Shown in pieces: positions 17,931-28,893 of a DNA stretch of 64,000 bases (the first letter of the stretch is position 1; every line of letters begins with the position of its first letter). The position numbers were made by a program, and so were the translations under genes. Origin of the DNA: Maylandia zebra. Its lineage: Eukaryota; Chordata; Actinopteri; Cichliformes; Cichlidae. The notes beneath the pieces were generated by a model. That model saw only the letters and a list, made by a program, of their open reading frames with translations. It was not told the origin of the DNA and did no database searches. The stretch lies in the NCBI RefSeq assembly GCF_041146795.1, contig NC_135175.1:33170136-33234135 (forward strand), written 5' to 3'.

Positions 17931-18060
17931 CTATTTATAGACTCGAGTGGAGGTCACGTGCTGCAAGATCAAAGGCACGTACTGTGACATCAAAGCAGAA
18001 AGGAACTGAGCTGTGTGACGTCATGCCGCGAGCGTTCACCTACATGCACGTGCACACGTG
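17931..18060 (-). promoter_or_regulatory. Core promoter of gene B
   Basis: TATA at 17932-17940, CRE TGACGTCA at 18016-18023 and the E-box pair ending at 18060; same spacing as copy A including the 7-bp AAAATGC duplication. The large transposon starts about 75 bp further upstream, leaving these elements intact. Confidence 0.65.
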
Positions 18061-18139
18061 AGCGATCACTAATAAATCACAGACGCATCAACGTCGGTGT
18101 TGTCAAACTTTCAATCATACCTGCAGCCAGTTACCCAGC

Positions 18140-19400
18140 CAACATGTATATATGGGCCCCACCTGGTTTTTGCTCGGGCTGGATGGGTACCATGTGGGCG
18201 TGGGCTCAAACTGGGCTTTTTGTATGGGGCCTACTTGGGTTCTTCACATTAAACCCATATGGGCCATCCCAAGTGAGCACTTTTAGTAGGTCCTAGCTGG
18301 GTCAAACATGGGAAACACTTAACTTGGTCCAAAATGGGAAACACATGTAGGACCCACTTGGGTTTTCCACCTGGGATAGACATGGGCAAACACAGTCATT
18401 TAAGGATAGGCTGTTGTTGTGTGCCCCAGGTGGGGCAAAGTTAGGTAATCAATATATGTTTTAGTATCGATGACACAGGTGGGCCCCACCTGGTCAAACT
18501 AAATGGGTCGCACATGGGCAAATGCAAGTCAGACCCTGAAAACATGTCTATGTGGGCCCCAGGTGGGGCAAAGTGAGGTAATCAATATATTTTTTTAGCA
18601 CTGATGACATAGGTGGGGCCCACCTGGTCAAACTATATGGGTCGCACATGGGCAAATGCAAGTCAGACCCTGAAACATGTCTATGTGGGCCCCAGGTGGG
18701 GCAAAGTTAGGTAATCAGTATATATTTTTTAGTACTGATGACACAGGTGGGGCCTACCTGGCCAAACTATATGGGTCACACATGGGCAAATGCAAGTCAG
18801 ACCCTGAAAACATGTCTATGTGGGCCCCATATGGGTTATGTTAAGTTAATATGGGCATATATTTTATGTGGGCTCAAGATTGTTTAGTATATATGGGACC
18901 CACTTAGGTTTCTCACATTAAAGCCATATGGGCAAAACCGAGTGGAAACATATAGTAGGTCCTGGCTGGGTCAAACATGGGAAACACTTCACTTGTTTCA
19001 AAATGGGAAACACACGTAGGACCCACTTGGGTTTTTCACCTGGGTTAGACATGGGCAAACACAGTCATTTAAAGAAAAGCATTTGCTGTGTGCCCCAGGT
19101 GGGGCAAAGTGAGGTAATCGGTATATATTTTTTGGTACTGATGACATAGGTGGGGCCCACCTGGTCAAACTATATGTGTCACACATGGGAAAATGCAAGT
19201 CAGACCCTGAAAACATGTCTATGTGGGCCCCAAATGGGTTGTGTTAAATTAATATGGGCATATATTTTACATGGGCTCAAGATTGTTTAGTATATATGGG
19301 ACCCACTTGCGTTTCTAACATCAAATCCATATGGGTGGGCATCCAATGTAGGTCCTAGTTGGGTTAGTGATGGTAAATGTGTACATTGGTTCAAAATGGT
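18140..19400. repeat. Left subterminal repeat array (about 133-bp period, GTGGGCCCCA-rich)
   Basis: CCCCAGGTGGGGCAAAGT recurs at about 18424, 18557 and 18690 (133 bp apart) and again at about 19093. Each repeat contains palindromic GTGGGGCCCACCTGG-like segments. A longer block (about 18300-18430) recurs about 670 bp later, so the array is two-level. Inverted GGGCCC palindromes could act as transposase binding sites. Confidence 0.8.
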
Positions 19401-20610
19401 AGCACATGCTTATGTGAGGATTCTTCTTCTGTGAAGTGCCTGAGAAAGTGTTATTTGAATAAAGGAGGATTTATTCCAAACAAGCCCATCACAGATTGCG
19501 CACAACCCAGGGAGTTCTGAAAGTCAAATTGTAAAAATAATCTCAAAAGAAAGTATGAACATAACTCTCTTTTATAACCTGCAGACGGCACCCATGTGGT
19601 ACCATTCTCTAAGAAATCACCCTAACTTTAACATATTTGGCACAACCTCAGTCTATCACTTTTGCTACCCTTACGTACAGTCAGATGTTCTTGACCCTTC
19701 ATTTTTGACCCTCTCAGTATTTAGCCTTGGCTAGCAAATGTACTCAAAGTCCACATTGAGACCTCAAGATGTTATGTGTTATCAGACACTACAACCCAGC
19801 TGTCAAGTGAGACTATAGGAACTTTGGTGTTTTTGAACATTCAATGTTACTCAAAACACTCTGCACACTATTCCAAATAACTGGTTTGAAACTGGTTACT
19901 TTTTAATTTTAGATTTCATTTTATGTACTTAATGTGAACTCTGCATGGTAGGCTGCATGGTGAGGCTCAGATAAGATAAAATAAGGACTTCATGATTCTT
20001 CTTAGGTAAATTCACTTGTCACAGCAGCAATAATAAGTGATTAAAACGGACACAAGAGTAGAAAAAAAGAAAAGCAAAAAATACGAATAAAAAACCTAAG
20101 ATAAAAGTGAATTACACAGACAAAATCCAGATTTGGCATTTGCAAATTAAGGATTACTGGTTGTTCAAACAATTAAGACTATTTACTTGAGCAAACATGC
20201 AGTTGAGGATTTTTAGTAGATCAGACACACTCTACTGTATTAGAGAAAAGACAGTTAGTTACATGGAAGATGGAAGTTTTGGTTAATCAGATCCAGTAAA
20301 GCTCCTGAAGCATATTACCGATCTGTTAAAATGTTACTCTTCAAACTTGTGCCCTCAAATTATATAACCAGAAATAATTTATATTTTCTTTGAACTAGTG
20401 GAAAGGAGAGGGAATGGGGTCTTTCAAGCAGTCACACTTCAACTGTGAAACTCCCTTGTCCTTATGGTTCAAAACCAGTCTAATGTTAAAAGAGCTTTTA
20501 GGTAAACTGTTATTCTTCTTCTTATCATTATTATATTTTTATTAATTATATTTTTATTATGATGTTGATTTGGGTGACACTTTTTGATAAATATTATATA
20601 TTACTTTTTA
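19401..20610. other. Interior of the large element without recognisable gene
   Basis: AT-rich, no long frame on either strand, no clear motif. Confidence 0.4.
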
Positions 20611-20616
20611 AAACAT

Positions 20617-21471
20617 ATCCGGTTGTTCAGTGATGACGCGACGAATCCTACTTCCGGGTCTAAAGTAGTCTGCGTTTAATATGGCTTTTGTGTTGTTAAC
20701 ATGTTTAATGTTATGTATTTTCTTCTATTTGATCTCAAAAAGCTCCTAAAACAGTCAGTGATCCCTGTTGACCTCCCTCGGCTTTTATTACCGCTAATCA
20801 TTTATTTAAGCTCAGTTTTTAAAACCTTAGGATGTAACTACAGCCCAGCCCATGCAGCAGTATATGAATGACTAACCTCGTATTGTGGATGGATTATCTC
20901 AGTTGTTCTCCTGGCTGAAGTTTGGTCCTTTTACAGCATCCTGCCATGCGATTACATTTGTTCCTGACCACCGAGAACACTCACGTTAACTTTTATCGAG
21001 TGGAAAAAAGTTAGCTTGTTTATATTATGCTAACATAGCTGTGTCGCTAGCGGTCACGTAGCACATCATTATATACCAGCTAGCCCAACTTCAGTAACCC
21101 TACAAACGTCACTGCTGTTTAGTTTTCTGTCTTCATTTATGCTGGAAGTGATAGCAGAGCTGTACGTTTTAATTTGTTTCCAAAACCCCGCAGTCAGGAC
21201 ATGCTATATTGTATTAGATAGAAGCTAGCGAGCTAACTCCCTGCTAACTTCTAACTCCGTTAAATGTCATAAATTCCGTTTTCATGGATGCCTGGATGTT
21301 AAACTCAATTGTTACACCTGGTAGAGCAGAACGTTGATCATTTTATTAAAGATGAAAGACTTTAGACAGTTTTTCAACTCTCAGTAATCCCATAGTGATC
21401 GTTTGATATATGGACCTGCAGCGGAGTTTAGACCCAGACACGGCTAGTGACGTCAGACTGAACAACCGGAT
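20617..21471. mobile_element. Possible nested MITE, about 855 bp
   Basis: ATCCGGTTGTTCAGT (20617-20631) and ACTGAACAACCGGAT (21457-21471) are perfect 15-bp inverted repeats. Sequences just inside also echo each other (GTGATGACG and CGTCAGAC; CCGGGTCTAAA and TTTAGACCC). No clean target duplication is seen, so the exact ends are uncertain. Confidence 0.5.
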
Positions 21472-21599
21472 TAACCATCCCTATGCTTAAAAAACTTTTA
21501 AAAATAAAATTGTTCTTTTAAACTTGTGCATTGTTTGACTTTTAAAATTTTTGTATCAGGTGTAAAACGACTTTTTAAATAAAGTTGTTTTTAATGTGA

Positions 21600-21751
21600 G
21601 CAGCTCCTATTGGCTCGTTTAAAAAGAGGGAGCAGATTGTACCGCCTAGCGTCTAGTCTTCGCGGTCTTTCGTCTGTTGCGCCTTTTCTCTCCCTGGTGT
21701 TTAAGAACGTGGAGGACAAAAGGATACCAAAGAATCGAAAACTATGACAAA
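21600..21751 (+). promoter_or_regulatory. Candidate promoter and first exon of the element's gene
   Basis: An inverted CCAAT (ATTGG) at about 21609, a TATA-like TTTAAAAAG at about 21618 and a GC-richer stretch lead to ACTATGACAAAG followed by a good splice donor GTAAATAC at 21752. This looks like a short 5' exon, with or without the ATG being used, in the same orientation as the coding exons at 26869-27384. Inference from signals only. Confidence 0.35.
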
Positions 21752-21754
21752 GGT

Positions 21755-24240
21755 AAATACTTAAAGTTTGATACGTTTTCATCAATGGTTATTTTAGTAA
21801 CTTTCTATAGTCGTCCTAAACGGTATAAGGGGGAGAAGCATAACATCTTTAGCTAGCAGGTAGAACTGGGTTAATTTGCTGCATTGTCTTTGGCAAACAT
21901 AATTTAAAGTTAATTAAAAAACTCTTACTGCCTATATTCTACTCAATAAAGTTCATCTTATCTTATTCTGTTTTCATTGCACCATTCTCTCTATACAGTT
22001 TTTGAATTTACACACTATAACGTACACGGCAGTTTTTTTCTGTGCTTCTGCAACTGTTTCTTGGGTTTTCCTATAAGGTTTTTGTAATTAATTTAAAAAA
22101 TTTATATTATTTTTTTGGCTTTAGTGGATTCCTGCTCAGCTAACTCGGCCATTATGCACTACCCAGTAAACAAAATGGCTGAACAGTATCTTAAATGTCT
22201 GAACATGAGCTAGTCATACCATGTTACGTAATATTCATGTGCAGTGTAGCAAGGTGATTGTTTAAATTACAGGAGTAGATGCCTGCAGCTGAAACGGTTT
22301 TCTGATCTGAATACGGTAATGTTACCAGATATGCATTGTACTATGGGAAAACGGTGGTGGATCAGTGTGTAAAAAGCCCCCAAAAGAAATACACAGCGTC
22401 TTTAGCTCAAACACTGTCTGATCACTCTCTTAGATACTGTGCTGTTCCATCTAGTTATTGGTTACTGAGAAATGTTAGGTCATTAATTAATTAAGAGAGT
22501 GCAGCTGTTCAGATCAGATGGTGAAGTAGGAAAATGCAGAACATGTTATTATAGCTGAATGCTGTGTAAAATACTAGTAATAAATCTAACTCCCATTTAT
22601 GGCTTTTACTACTGTGGGGCTAAATAAAAAATTACAGACATAATGAAATCTGCTACAATTACAAAGCTTAAGTTTAAAACAATTATTATATATTAAGCAT
22701 TTTTTTGCTCTTTTTTTTTTTAATTCTTTTTGCTAATAATGGACTCAATTTTATTATCAACTTCAAAGACCTATTAAACTTTTAAACCATTAAATCCAGG
22801 AAATTAGATGCCCGTAAATGTACGAGACCCTCTTTATGTCTAGTATCCCCAAATATTTAATAATCCTTTCTAAAAGTACACAAATTTTGTTCTTTTCAAT
22901 TAAATATTGCATGTTCAATGTATTCTTGAGCAGGTAAAAATTCCACTAAATTAGTTTTTGCATATTTTTAAGTATAATCAAATTTTTATAGTTTGCGAGT
23001 ACTTTTAATTTGGAGATTTTGCCACTTGATTTGAAGTTTGGATAGTGCTTTATAGTAATTTGTAAATGTTTTGAACTCATCTGGCTTCTTAATAATTTAA
23101 TAAAAAATTAACAAGCCATGTAATAATTTGAAAACCACTAGGGACCACTTATAAAAAAGTAATTCCTTTTTTACTTAAAGGAATTTAGGATTTATGTCTG
23201 TCAAGTCATTTGTTCTGGCATAAGTCACCATTTTGATATATCTTCCTGTGACTTTAAAGTCTGTCAGCTAGTTAGATACATTTTTGCACTGCTAGTGTTT
23301 GCTGCTTGAATTAGTCAGTTTATCATATAAACACATGCAGTGCCTTTCAAACTTTTAATTACACTGTTCATTTTGTGCATTAGTAAGAGAATCTTTTATA
23401 TTGAATTATCCTGGGAAAAAACAAAAATGTTTGTATTTTCTCATGCACTTTCTTTCATTTCCTTATCACGTTTAGATTCTTCAAGATCACAAGCACCATC
23501 TTTGACATGTAAGTAACTTTCATATTATTTGTATTACTTATTATTATTATTATTATTATTTTTGAAAAGTGATGGTCTTTGGGGCATCCTTTTTTTTTTA
23601 TTGGTATTAAGTATATATATTTATTTAGGCACAGGAGGCAATGATCTATTTTAAAATTTAACATTTATTTAATTTTCATCTTTTATGCTAACAATAATGC
23701 CAACAGTGTTCTCTTCACTTGACCCACAACTCTGACAGTTTTGGTCCTCTGCTCTCCTCACAATTGGCTGATTTCCATCTGAGCTGCTACTGTCAACTGC
23801 ATTAAACTGATTTTACATTGCCTTGTTATTCTAATCTTTATCTGCGTTTTGGACTCCAAACATTCACACCTGCTGTTAGTAACCAGAGCTCACAAGAGTG
23901 TAAGGCGTGTAGTTCAATAAAGTGATCGATGTGTTCACTAGCTGATTTCAATAAACCGGTAACTTATCAAATCCATATTTTATAGGAAGTACATTACTTT
24001 TAAAAGTGGTAATAAACACGGTAACCAATAAAAATTTAAATTTCCTGTTATAAAAAAAAATACTGCAGTGAGCTCGGTTTTCTAACACCAGGTGTGAACA
24101 TCTACAGTCTTTAAGCGCTGGTAAAGATTTAAAAATAAAAGCATTCAATAACATAACATTAAACAGTAAATTAGTTTGATGGTGTTGACTGCAGCAGCTC
24201 AATGTTAATCAGCTGATGGTGATGGAAGCAGATGAGCGTT
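21755..24240. other. Long AT-rich interior, probably intronic
   Basis: No frame above about 70 codons with any motif. One weak exon-like island at about 23476-23508 has an acceptor TTTAG before it and a donor GTAAGT after it. A (TTA)n microsatellite lies near 23535-23562. Confidence 0.35.
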
Positions 24241-24256
24241 TTTCATCATGGTTGTT

Positions 24257-25316
24257 AGTGATGTGTTGGTCAAAACGAAACGGCTCTTTGAAGTGAACGA
24301 CACAAGCGTGTTTTTTCTCTCTCTCTCACCCTCTCTCTCGCACTTTTTTTCCGCTTCACTCTGCACGCGAGCCTTGTGCTTTGCGCTGGGAAGAGGGGGG
24401 AGGGGCGGTTGTTACACACGCAGTAGCACAGTAACAGAGCAGGAGGGAGAGAGAGAGAAAGAGAGCCAGGGACAACAACGTCACATTAGAAAGGTATAGT
24501 AATCATCCACAACTATTTTCAATTGCGGATGATAAAGGATTCAGAAAGTTTATTCATGCAGGCCCATATGACAGAGAATGTGCATCTTCTGTTTGTTTTC
24601 ATATTATAATTTATATTTAATTGTGTTGTGGTTTGCAGTGTTTTGTGTTGTTTCACTTTAAATTTGTTTAAAAGGAAAAAGCTGAAAATTTAAATAGTTA
24701 AAAGTTGAAATGTAAATAGTTGTTTTTTTTGTATTATATGATTTATTTATTACATTTTATGTGGAGAGAATAAATAAAAGTATATTTACGGTGGCTGCTA
24801 GAGACAAAGCACGTACAAACCCCAAAACACGTACAAAACACAACAGAACTGCTCCAGGATGCTAGGCACAGTGTTGAGATTTTGTTACCTAGTGGCTACA
24901 CAAGCCAGGAAGTACTAACGACCGGATTTGGTGTGTGGTAGTAACAGGTAAATGAACAGCTTTTGGAATTTTTTATGAATATATATGAGTGCTTGTGTAT
25001 AAATACACAAAAAATACACATATGATTTCAATTGTGTAAATTAAGTGATCTAGATAGCTCTGTTTTGGAAGTTCAGTTGATGCTAGAAATGGGTTTTGGA
25101 GTTTGTACATGCTTTGTCTCTAGGGGCCACCATATATATTTATATATAAACATATATAAATAAAACCACGTTTCTTTTTTTACATTAGTAATTCCTTTTG
25201 TTCATAATTTTATATTGTTGTTAATAATAAATTAATTAAAGCAACAAAACAACCTGAAGAGCCGGTTGGGAGCCGAAAGAGCCGGCTTTCTAAAAAGAGA
25301 CGAAAATCCCATCACT
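24257..25316. mobile_element. Probable hAT-derived non-autonomous element, about 1.06 kb
   Basis: Left end AGTGATGTGTTGGTCAAAAC with CGGCTCTTTGAAG; right end AAAATCCCATCACT preceded by GAGCCGGTTGGGAGCCG. AGTGATG/CATCACT termini with CGGCTCTTT subterminal motifs are typical of fish hAT elements. TIR similarity is short, and the 8-bp duplication cannot be confirmed (GTTGTT against GTTGTG). The interior has pyrimidine-rich CTCTCT stretches and the nested MITE below. Confidence 0.5.
24790..25131. mobile_element. MITE nested in the hAT-like element, 342 bp
   Basis: 39-bp terminal inverted repeats (24790-24828 and 25093-25131) match at 35 of 39 positions, beginning GGTGGCTGCTAGAGACAAAG. AT-rich flanks (TATATTTA on both sides) could be the target duplication. 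No coding capacity. Confidence 0.75.
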
Positions 25317-25670
25317 AGTTGTGTAATATGCTGGTATTGATATGATCAAAAATGAACTGAGTTGTTTCGTATTCTATAGAAATTGTACATCTAATTAATA
25401 ACAAGGCTTTCTGCTGATGTTATTAATTAAAAATTTATTGTTTTATTTTTAAGCAACAACTTTTTAGCATGCAATCAGTCCATGCTGTACAGGACAGATT
25501 TGTAAACTGTGCATACAAAAATAGACTATTTTACAAAATTGCTCTTTCAACAAATGTAAATCACAGCAGATTTTTTTTGTTGTAGGTGCACTGTCACAAC
25601 TAGAAATGTGGGGGGAAGTCCTCAAAGTTGAAGGCAGAACAGGAAAATACATGGAAATAACAATTTTCCT

Positions 25671-25850
25671 TTAAATGGTAAATGGCCTGCATTTTTATAG
25701 CGCTTTTCTAGTCCCTAAGGACCCCAAAGCGCTTCACACTACATTCAGTCATTCACCCATTCACACACACAATCACACACTGGCGATGGCAACCTACATT
25801 GTAGCCACAGCTGCCCTGGGGCGCACTGACAGAGCACATCAGTAAAGGTC
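25671..25850. repeat. Common teleost interspersed repeat (TAGCGCTTTTCTAGT type)
   Basis: AAATGGTAAATGG, TTATAGCGCTTTTCTAGTCC, CCAAAGCGCTTCACACTACA and CATTCACCCATTCACACAC in order. I recognise this as a very widespread fish repeat with an internal AGCGCTT inverted pair. Confidence 0.6.
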
Positions 25851-26232
25851 GATCTGGATACTTGATAACTGTTGGTATAGGTATGACATGAATTTGAATC
25901 TCCATTATCACAGGTTTTAATTGGGAGGGAACATGCAGATATACAGGAGGACTATAAACAGCAATTCCTATTGCATACAACTGTTTTAGAAAATACCAAC
26001 AACACTGTTAATTTATCACTTGCTGGTCTATAGACTTTACAGTGTGGATGGATGGAAAATCCATCTGGCTCCACTCTGGCTGAATTGGTGCTACAAACAA
26101 CTCTGCGCTCGGCTTTCCTGGCTGTGTGTGGATTTATACTTACACATCCAAATTTTGACCCTATTTTTCTTCCTTTCAGCTGATTGGTCAATTTCATGTC
26201 AATCACCAATTAAACAATCCAATCAGAGAACA

Positions 26233-26330
26233 TCTCCAGAAGTTGATTCTGTTCATCTGAACGTAGCATTTTCAGTGGGAGAAAATGCTGCAAGCGCTAC
26301 GTCCAGATGAACAGAATCAACTTTTGGAGA
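26233..26330. repeat. Large inverted repeat (35-bp arms)
   Basis: Arms 26233-26267 and 26296-26330 match at 33 of 35 positions around a 28-nt centre, so the transcript of either strand could form a long hairpin. The left arm lies just after a plausible splice acceptor (CTTTCAG at about 26173-26179). Confidence 0.8.
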
Positions 26331-26868
26331 TTTACTTACCTGGATGATTGAGCATGCATCAAGACAATCAGAGAACAGATAGGTTTGGCTGTTGGAGGGC
26401 TGCATTACGGAGCTTCAGGTCCTGGAAGAATAAATTCCCTTTTACATACCAGACCAGCATTTTTCTTCATTAGCACGAAGGAAAACAGTCTGTGCGTGTC
26501 AGAGTTCTGTGGTTTTTGTGTCACAGGGCTTATAATATGTGTAAAAATCTGGCCAGGGACCATCACATCACACTGCTATCATATTTTTCTGTTGCTATCA
26601 TGTTTCTTTTCTGAGATGTTGTTACTTTTATGACAGATGTAATGAGAAATCTTCCAGAAAGTTAAATTTTTTATTCTATTCAAATATTTGATTCTGATAA
26701 CAGATAAAGATTTTTTTTTTTACTTTTGTTCTGCTATTTCATAGTTTATACAAATTTTGGCCAATTCCTATTTATTTTAACCCTTTAGCCCCCAAAAAGT
26801 CGCCAGCGACAGGTTTTTCCTAACCAGATGCCAGTATCTAATCTGTCCTTTTTGTATGTTCCCCTCAG

Positions 26869-27028
26869 GTTGCCATGGTAGCAGATACAGGGGAAACAAG
26901 TGTAGACGATGCCACAAGAAGGATGATGAAATTCCTCATATCACCTGAGCTGGCTGTGGAGTACAACATGCTTGGCCGACATGGGGAAAAAAAGTTCAGA
27001 GATTTGCGTCTTTTTAATGTTGTGTATG
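26869..27028 (+). CDS. Transposon-carried gene, penultimate coding exon (DUF4806-like)
   Basis: The acceptor CCCCTCAG ends at 26868 and the donor ATG/GTAAGT follows 27028. The frame reads from VAMVADTGETSV to RMMKFLISPELAVEYNM, then KKFRDLRLFNVVY. Opening in frame after an acceptor means at least one upstream exon is missing from this call. The arrangement (FLISPELAVEYN...G..G...F.DL.L..VV) resembles the short C-terminal domain called DUF4806, found in many fish and cnidarian proteins and often transposon-linked. The assignment is by memory and tentative. Confidence 0.5.
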
Positions 27029-27247
27029 GTAAGTTAGTTTCACTTGAGACATTTGAACTTTAGAAAACTAAACTTTTTTAATAAAGTGTTTGAAAGTGTA
27101 ACTGAGATTGGTTATCATGCAATTTGTATATATTTTTTGAGGCAATAAAGTGAAATAAACATTGTTCTTTGAAAATCATCACCAAATGAAGTAAGCTAAG
27201 ATTAACTTTACTTTGGCTTGCCCGTTTTTCTTCTTCTTCATTTGCAG

Positions 27248-27384
27248 AGGCACTGAAGAATTATTTAACATCAAAAGTCAACTTGCAAGAAGCAGAGAAG
27301 GCTCTGTCCAAGTGGTTCAGTGGAGCTAAAGACAGAGGAGGACCGAGGGCTGCAAGGGTACAAAATAGACTTACGGCTCTGTAA
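27248..27384 (+). CDS. Transposon-carried gene, last coding exon
   Basis: The acceptor TTTGCAG precedes 27248 and joins the previous exon in phase (split Glu codon). It encodes EALKNYLTSKVNLQ, then SKWFSGAKDRGGPR and ends VQNRLTAL with stop TAA at 27382-27384. WFS.A..R and the final basic stretch continue the DUF4806-like pattern. The clean junction and open frame suggest a recently functional gene; the 5' exons are unresolved. Confidence 0.5.
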
Positions 27385-27714
27385 AAAAACAAACCCTGCT
27401 GATTCAAGATAAGCTTTTGAGTTTTCCATCTGACTTTTTCCCCATGTTGCTACAGTTCCAAATATCTAAGGAATTTTGCTGTAGTTTGACATTTCTAGTT
27501 TTTAAACGTTTACGCACTTTGGAATACAGTTACGTAAAATCACAGTTGTTGGACAAAATAAATGTGAAAAATGTTGTTTTGTGTACCCTCGTGATTTTTG
27601 AAATGGTTTTATTTACAAACTAGATTTTGTTTGCGGTCAGCTTTAATATATTTGGTGTCTTTGTGTCACAGAACCCGTATTAGCCGTCTGAAAAATTGAT
27701 TTTGTGACTGTTTT

Positions 27715-28570
27715 ACTACATGGGGCCCACTCAGTGCCAGAACTTAGTCAATTCAAACTAGAAATAAGATGCAAATACAGAACCCACTGCTAATGCCATT
27801 CCAACTTTTTAGCTCATGTTTTCCTCATGTTGTACCCACTAAGAACTTGAAAAATGGGGCCTAGGTGGGTTTCAGTGTACTTTGCCCAGTTGGGGTCCAT
27901 TTAGTTCCCAGATTTTACCTATATAACACCGAGATGGGCTTATAAAATGGGGCCATTATGGAACCCGCGGACAATCCCACTTAAAACCCACTTTTTAGCC
28001 TATGTGGTGCCCACATGGTACCCACAAAAACTTGAAAGATGGGGCCTAGGTGGGTTTCTGTGTACTTTGCCCAGTTGGGGTCCATCTAGTTCCCAGATTT
28101 TACCAATATAATACCGAGATGGGCTTACAAAATGGGGCCATTATGGAACCCGCGGACAATCCCACTTAAAACCCACTTTTTAGCCTATGTGGTGCCCACA
28201 TGGTACCCACAAAAAACTTGAAAGATGGGGCCCAGGTGGGTTTCTGTGTACTTTGCCCAGTTGGGGCACATTTAGTTCCCAGATTTTACCAATATAACAC
28301 CGAGATGGGCTTATAAAATGGGGCCATTATGGAACCTGCGGACAATCCCACTTAAAACCCACTTTTTAGCCTATGTGGTGCCTACATGGTACCCACAAAA
28401 ACTTGAAAGATGGGGCCCAGGTGGGTTTCTGTGTACTTTTCCCAGTTGGGGCCCATTTAGTTCCCAGATTTTCCTAACATAACACCTATATGGGCATTTA
28501 ATATGGGGCCATTACGGAACCCGCGGACAATCCTATATGGGGCCCATTTTTCAGCCCATTTCCAAACTAT
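27715..28570. repeat. Right subterminal repeat array (about 185-bp period)
   Basis: TGGGGCCTAGGTGGGTTTC and its CCCAGG variant start at about 27855, 28040, 28226 and 28411 (185-186 bp apart), each with CCATTATGGAACC and CCACATGGTACCC. The sequence differs from the left array but is similarly rich in GGGGCC and CCCAC motifs. Confidence 0.88.
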
Positions 28571-28600
28571 ATGGGCCCCACATATAAATGTTGGCTGGGA

Positions 28601-28785
28601 TTCTTTGAAGCTCTCAAATGGGTTGAATGGCGGCTGTTTTCCACCATCATCGCAGAGCATTCCTCCAGCAGGTCCAACGCCTGATTCAACAAAACCCGCG
28701 ACTCCGGCAGCTGTGCTCCGAAGCAGTTTGCTAATGTGATGCTAACTAGCTAAAGAATCCTAACAGGTACTTAAAAAACAAATTA
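28601..28785. repeat. Remnant of unit-B spacer fused directly to unit C
   Basis: 28601-28781 matches spacer just upstream of the gene promoter (TTCTTTGAAGCTC through GGTACTTAAAAAACAA). The next base continues as ATTAAAGTCGAATG, the downstream flank of gene C. The roughly 4 kb that separates these in other units is missing; two A residues are shared at the junction. Confidence 0.9.
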
Positions 28786-28893
28786 AAGTCGAATGAAATA
28801 GTTTTAAAATAAAATATACCTCAGATGTTAACTCTGAGGCCAGACTGCTTTAAGATTTTAAAAGAGGTATTTGAAAAAAATCAAGATGACAAT

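Larger units (their letters stand above)
18134..28599 (+). mobile_element. 10.47-kb TIR element with tandem subterminal repeats
   Basis: The ends CCCAGCCAACATGTATAT (18134) and its inverted counterpart ending at 28599 match at 25 of 28 positions. Comparison with the empty site in units A and C-F (CAGCCAGTTCTTTGAAG) shows insertion after CCAGTT. TT is found on both sides, with an extra A next to each terminus, so a TT or TTA-like target is possible. Subterminal arrays flank a unique interior with a likely first exon (21600-21751) and two spliced coding exons (26869-27384), plus nested MITEs. The superfamily is not assigned; no classical transposase is visible. Confidence 0.8.

Noticed and set aside
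18928-19216. Short frames in the left subterminal array
   Set aside because: Translation of GGGCCC-rich repeats; composition and repetition explain the open frames.
26020-26310. 96-codon plus-strand frame
   Set aside because: It spans a probable splice acceptor and the arm of a large hairpin; the first half is low-complexity. Only the part after 26179 might be an exon, without a good donor.
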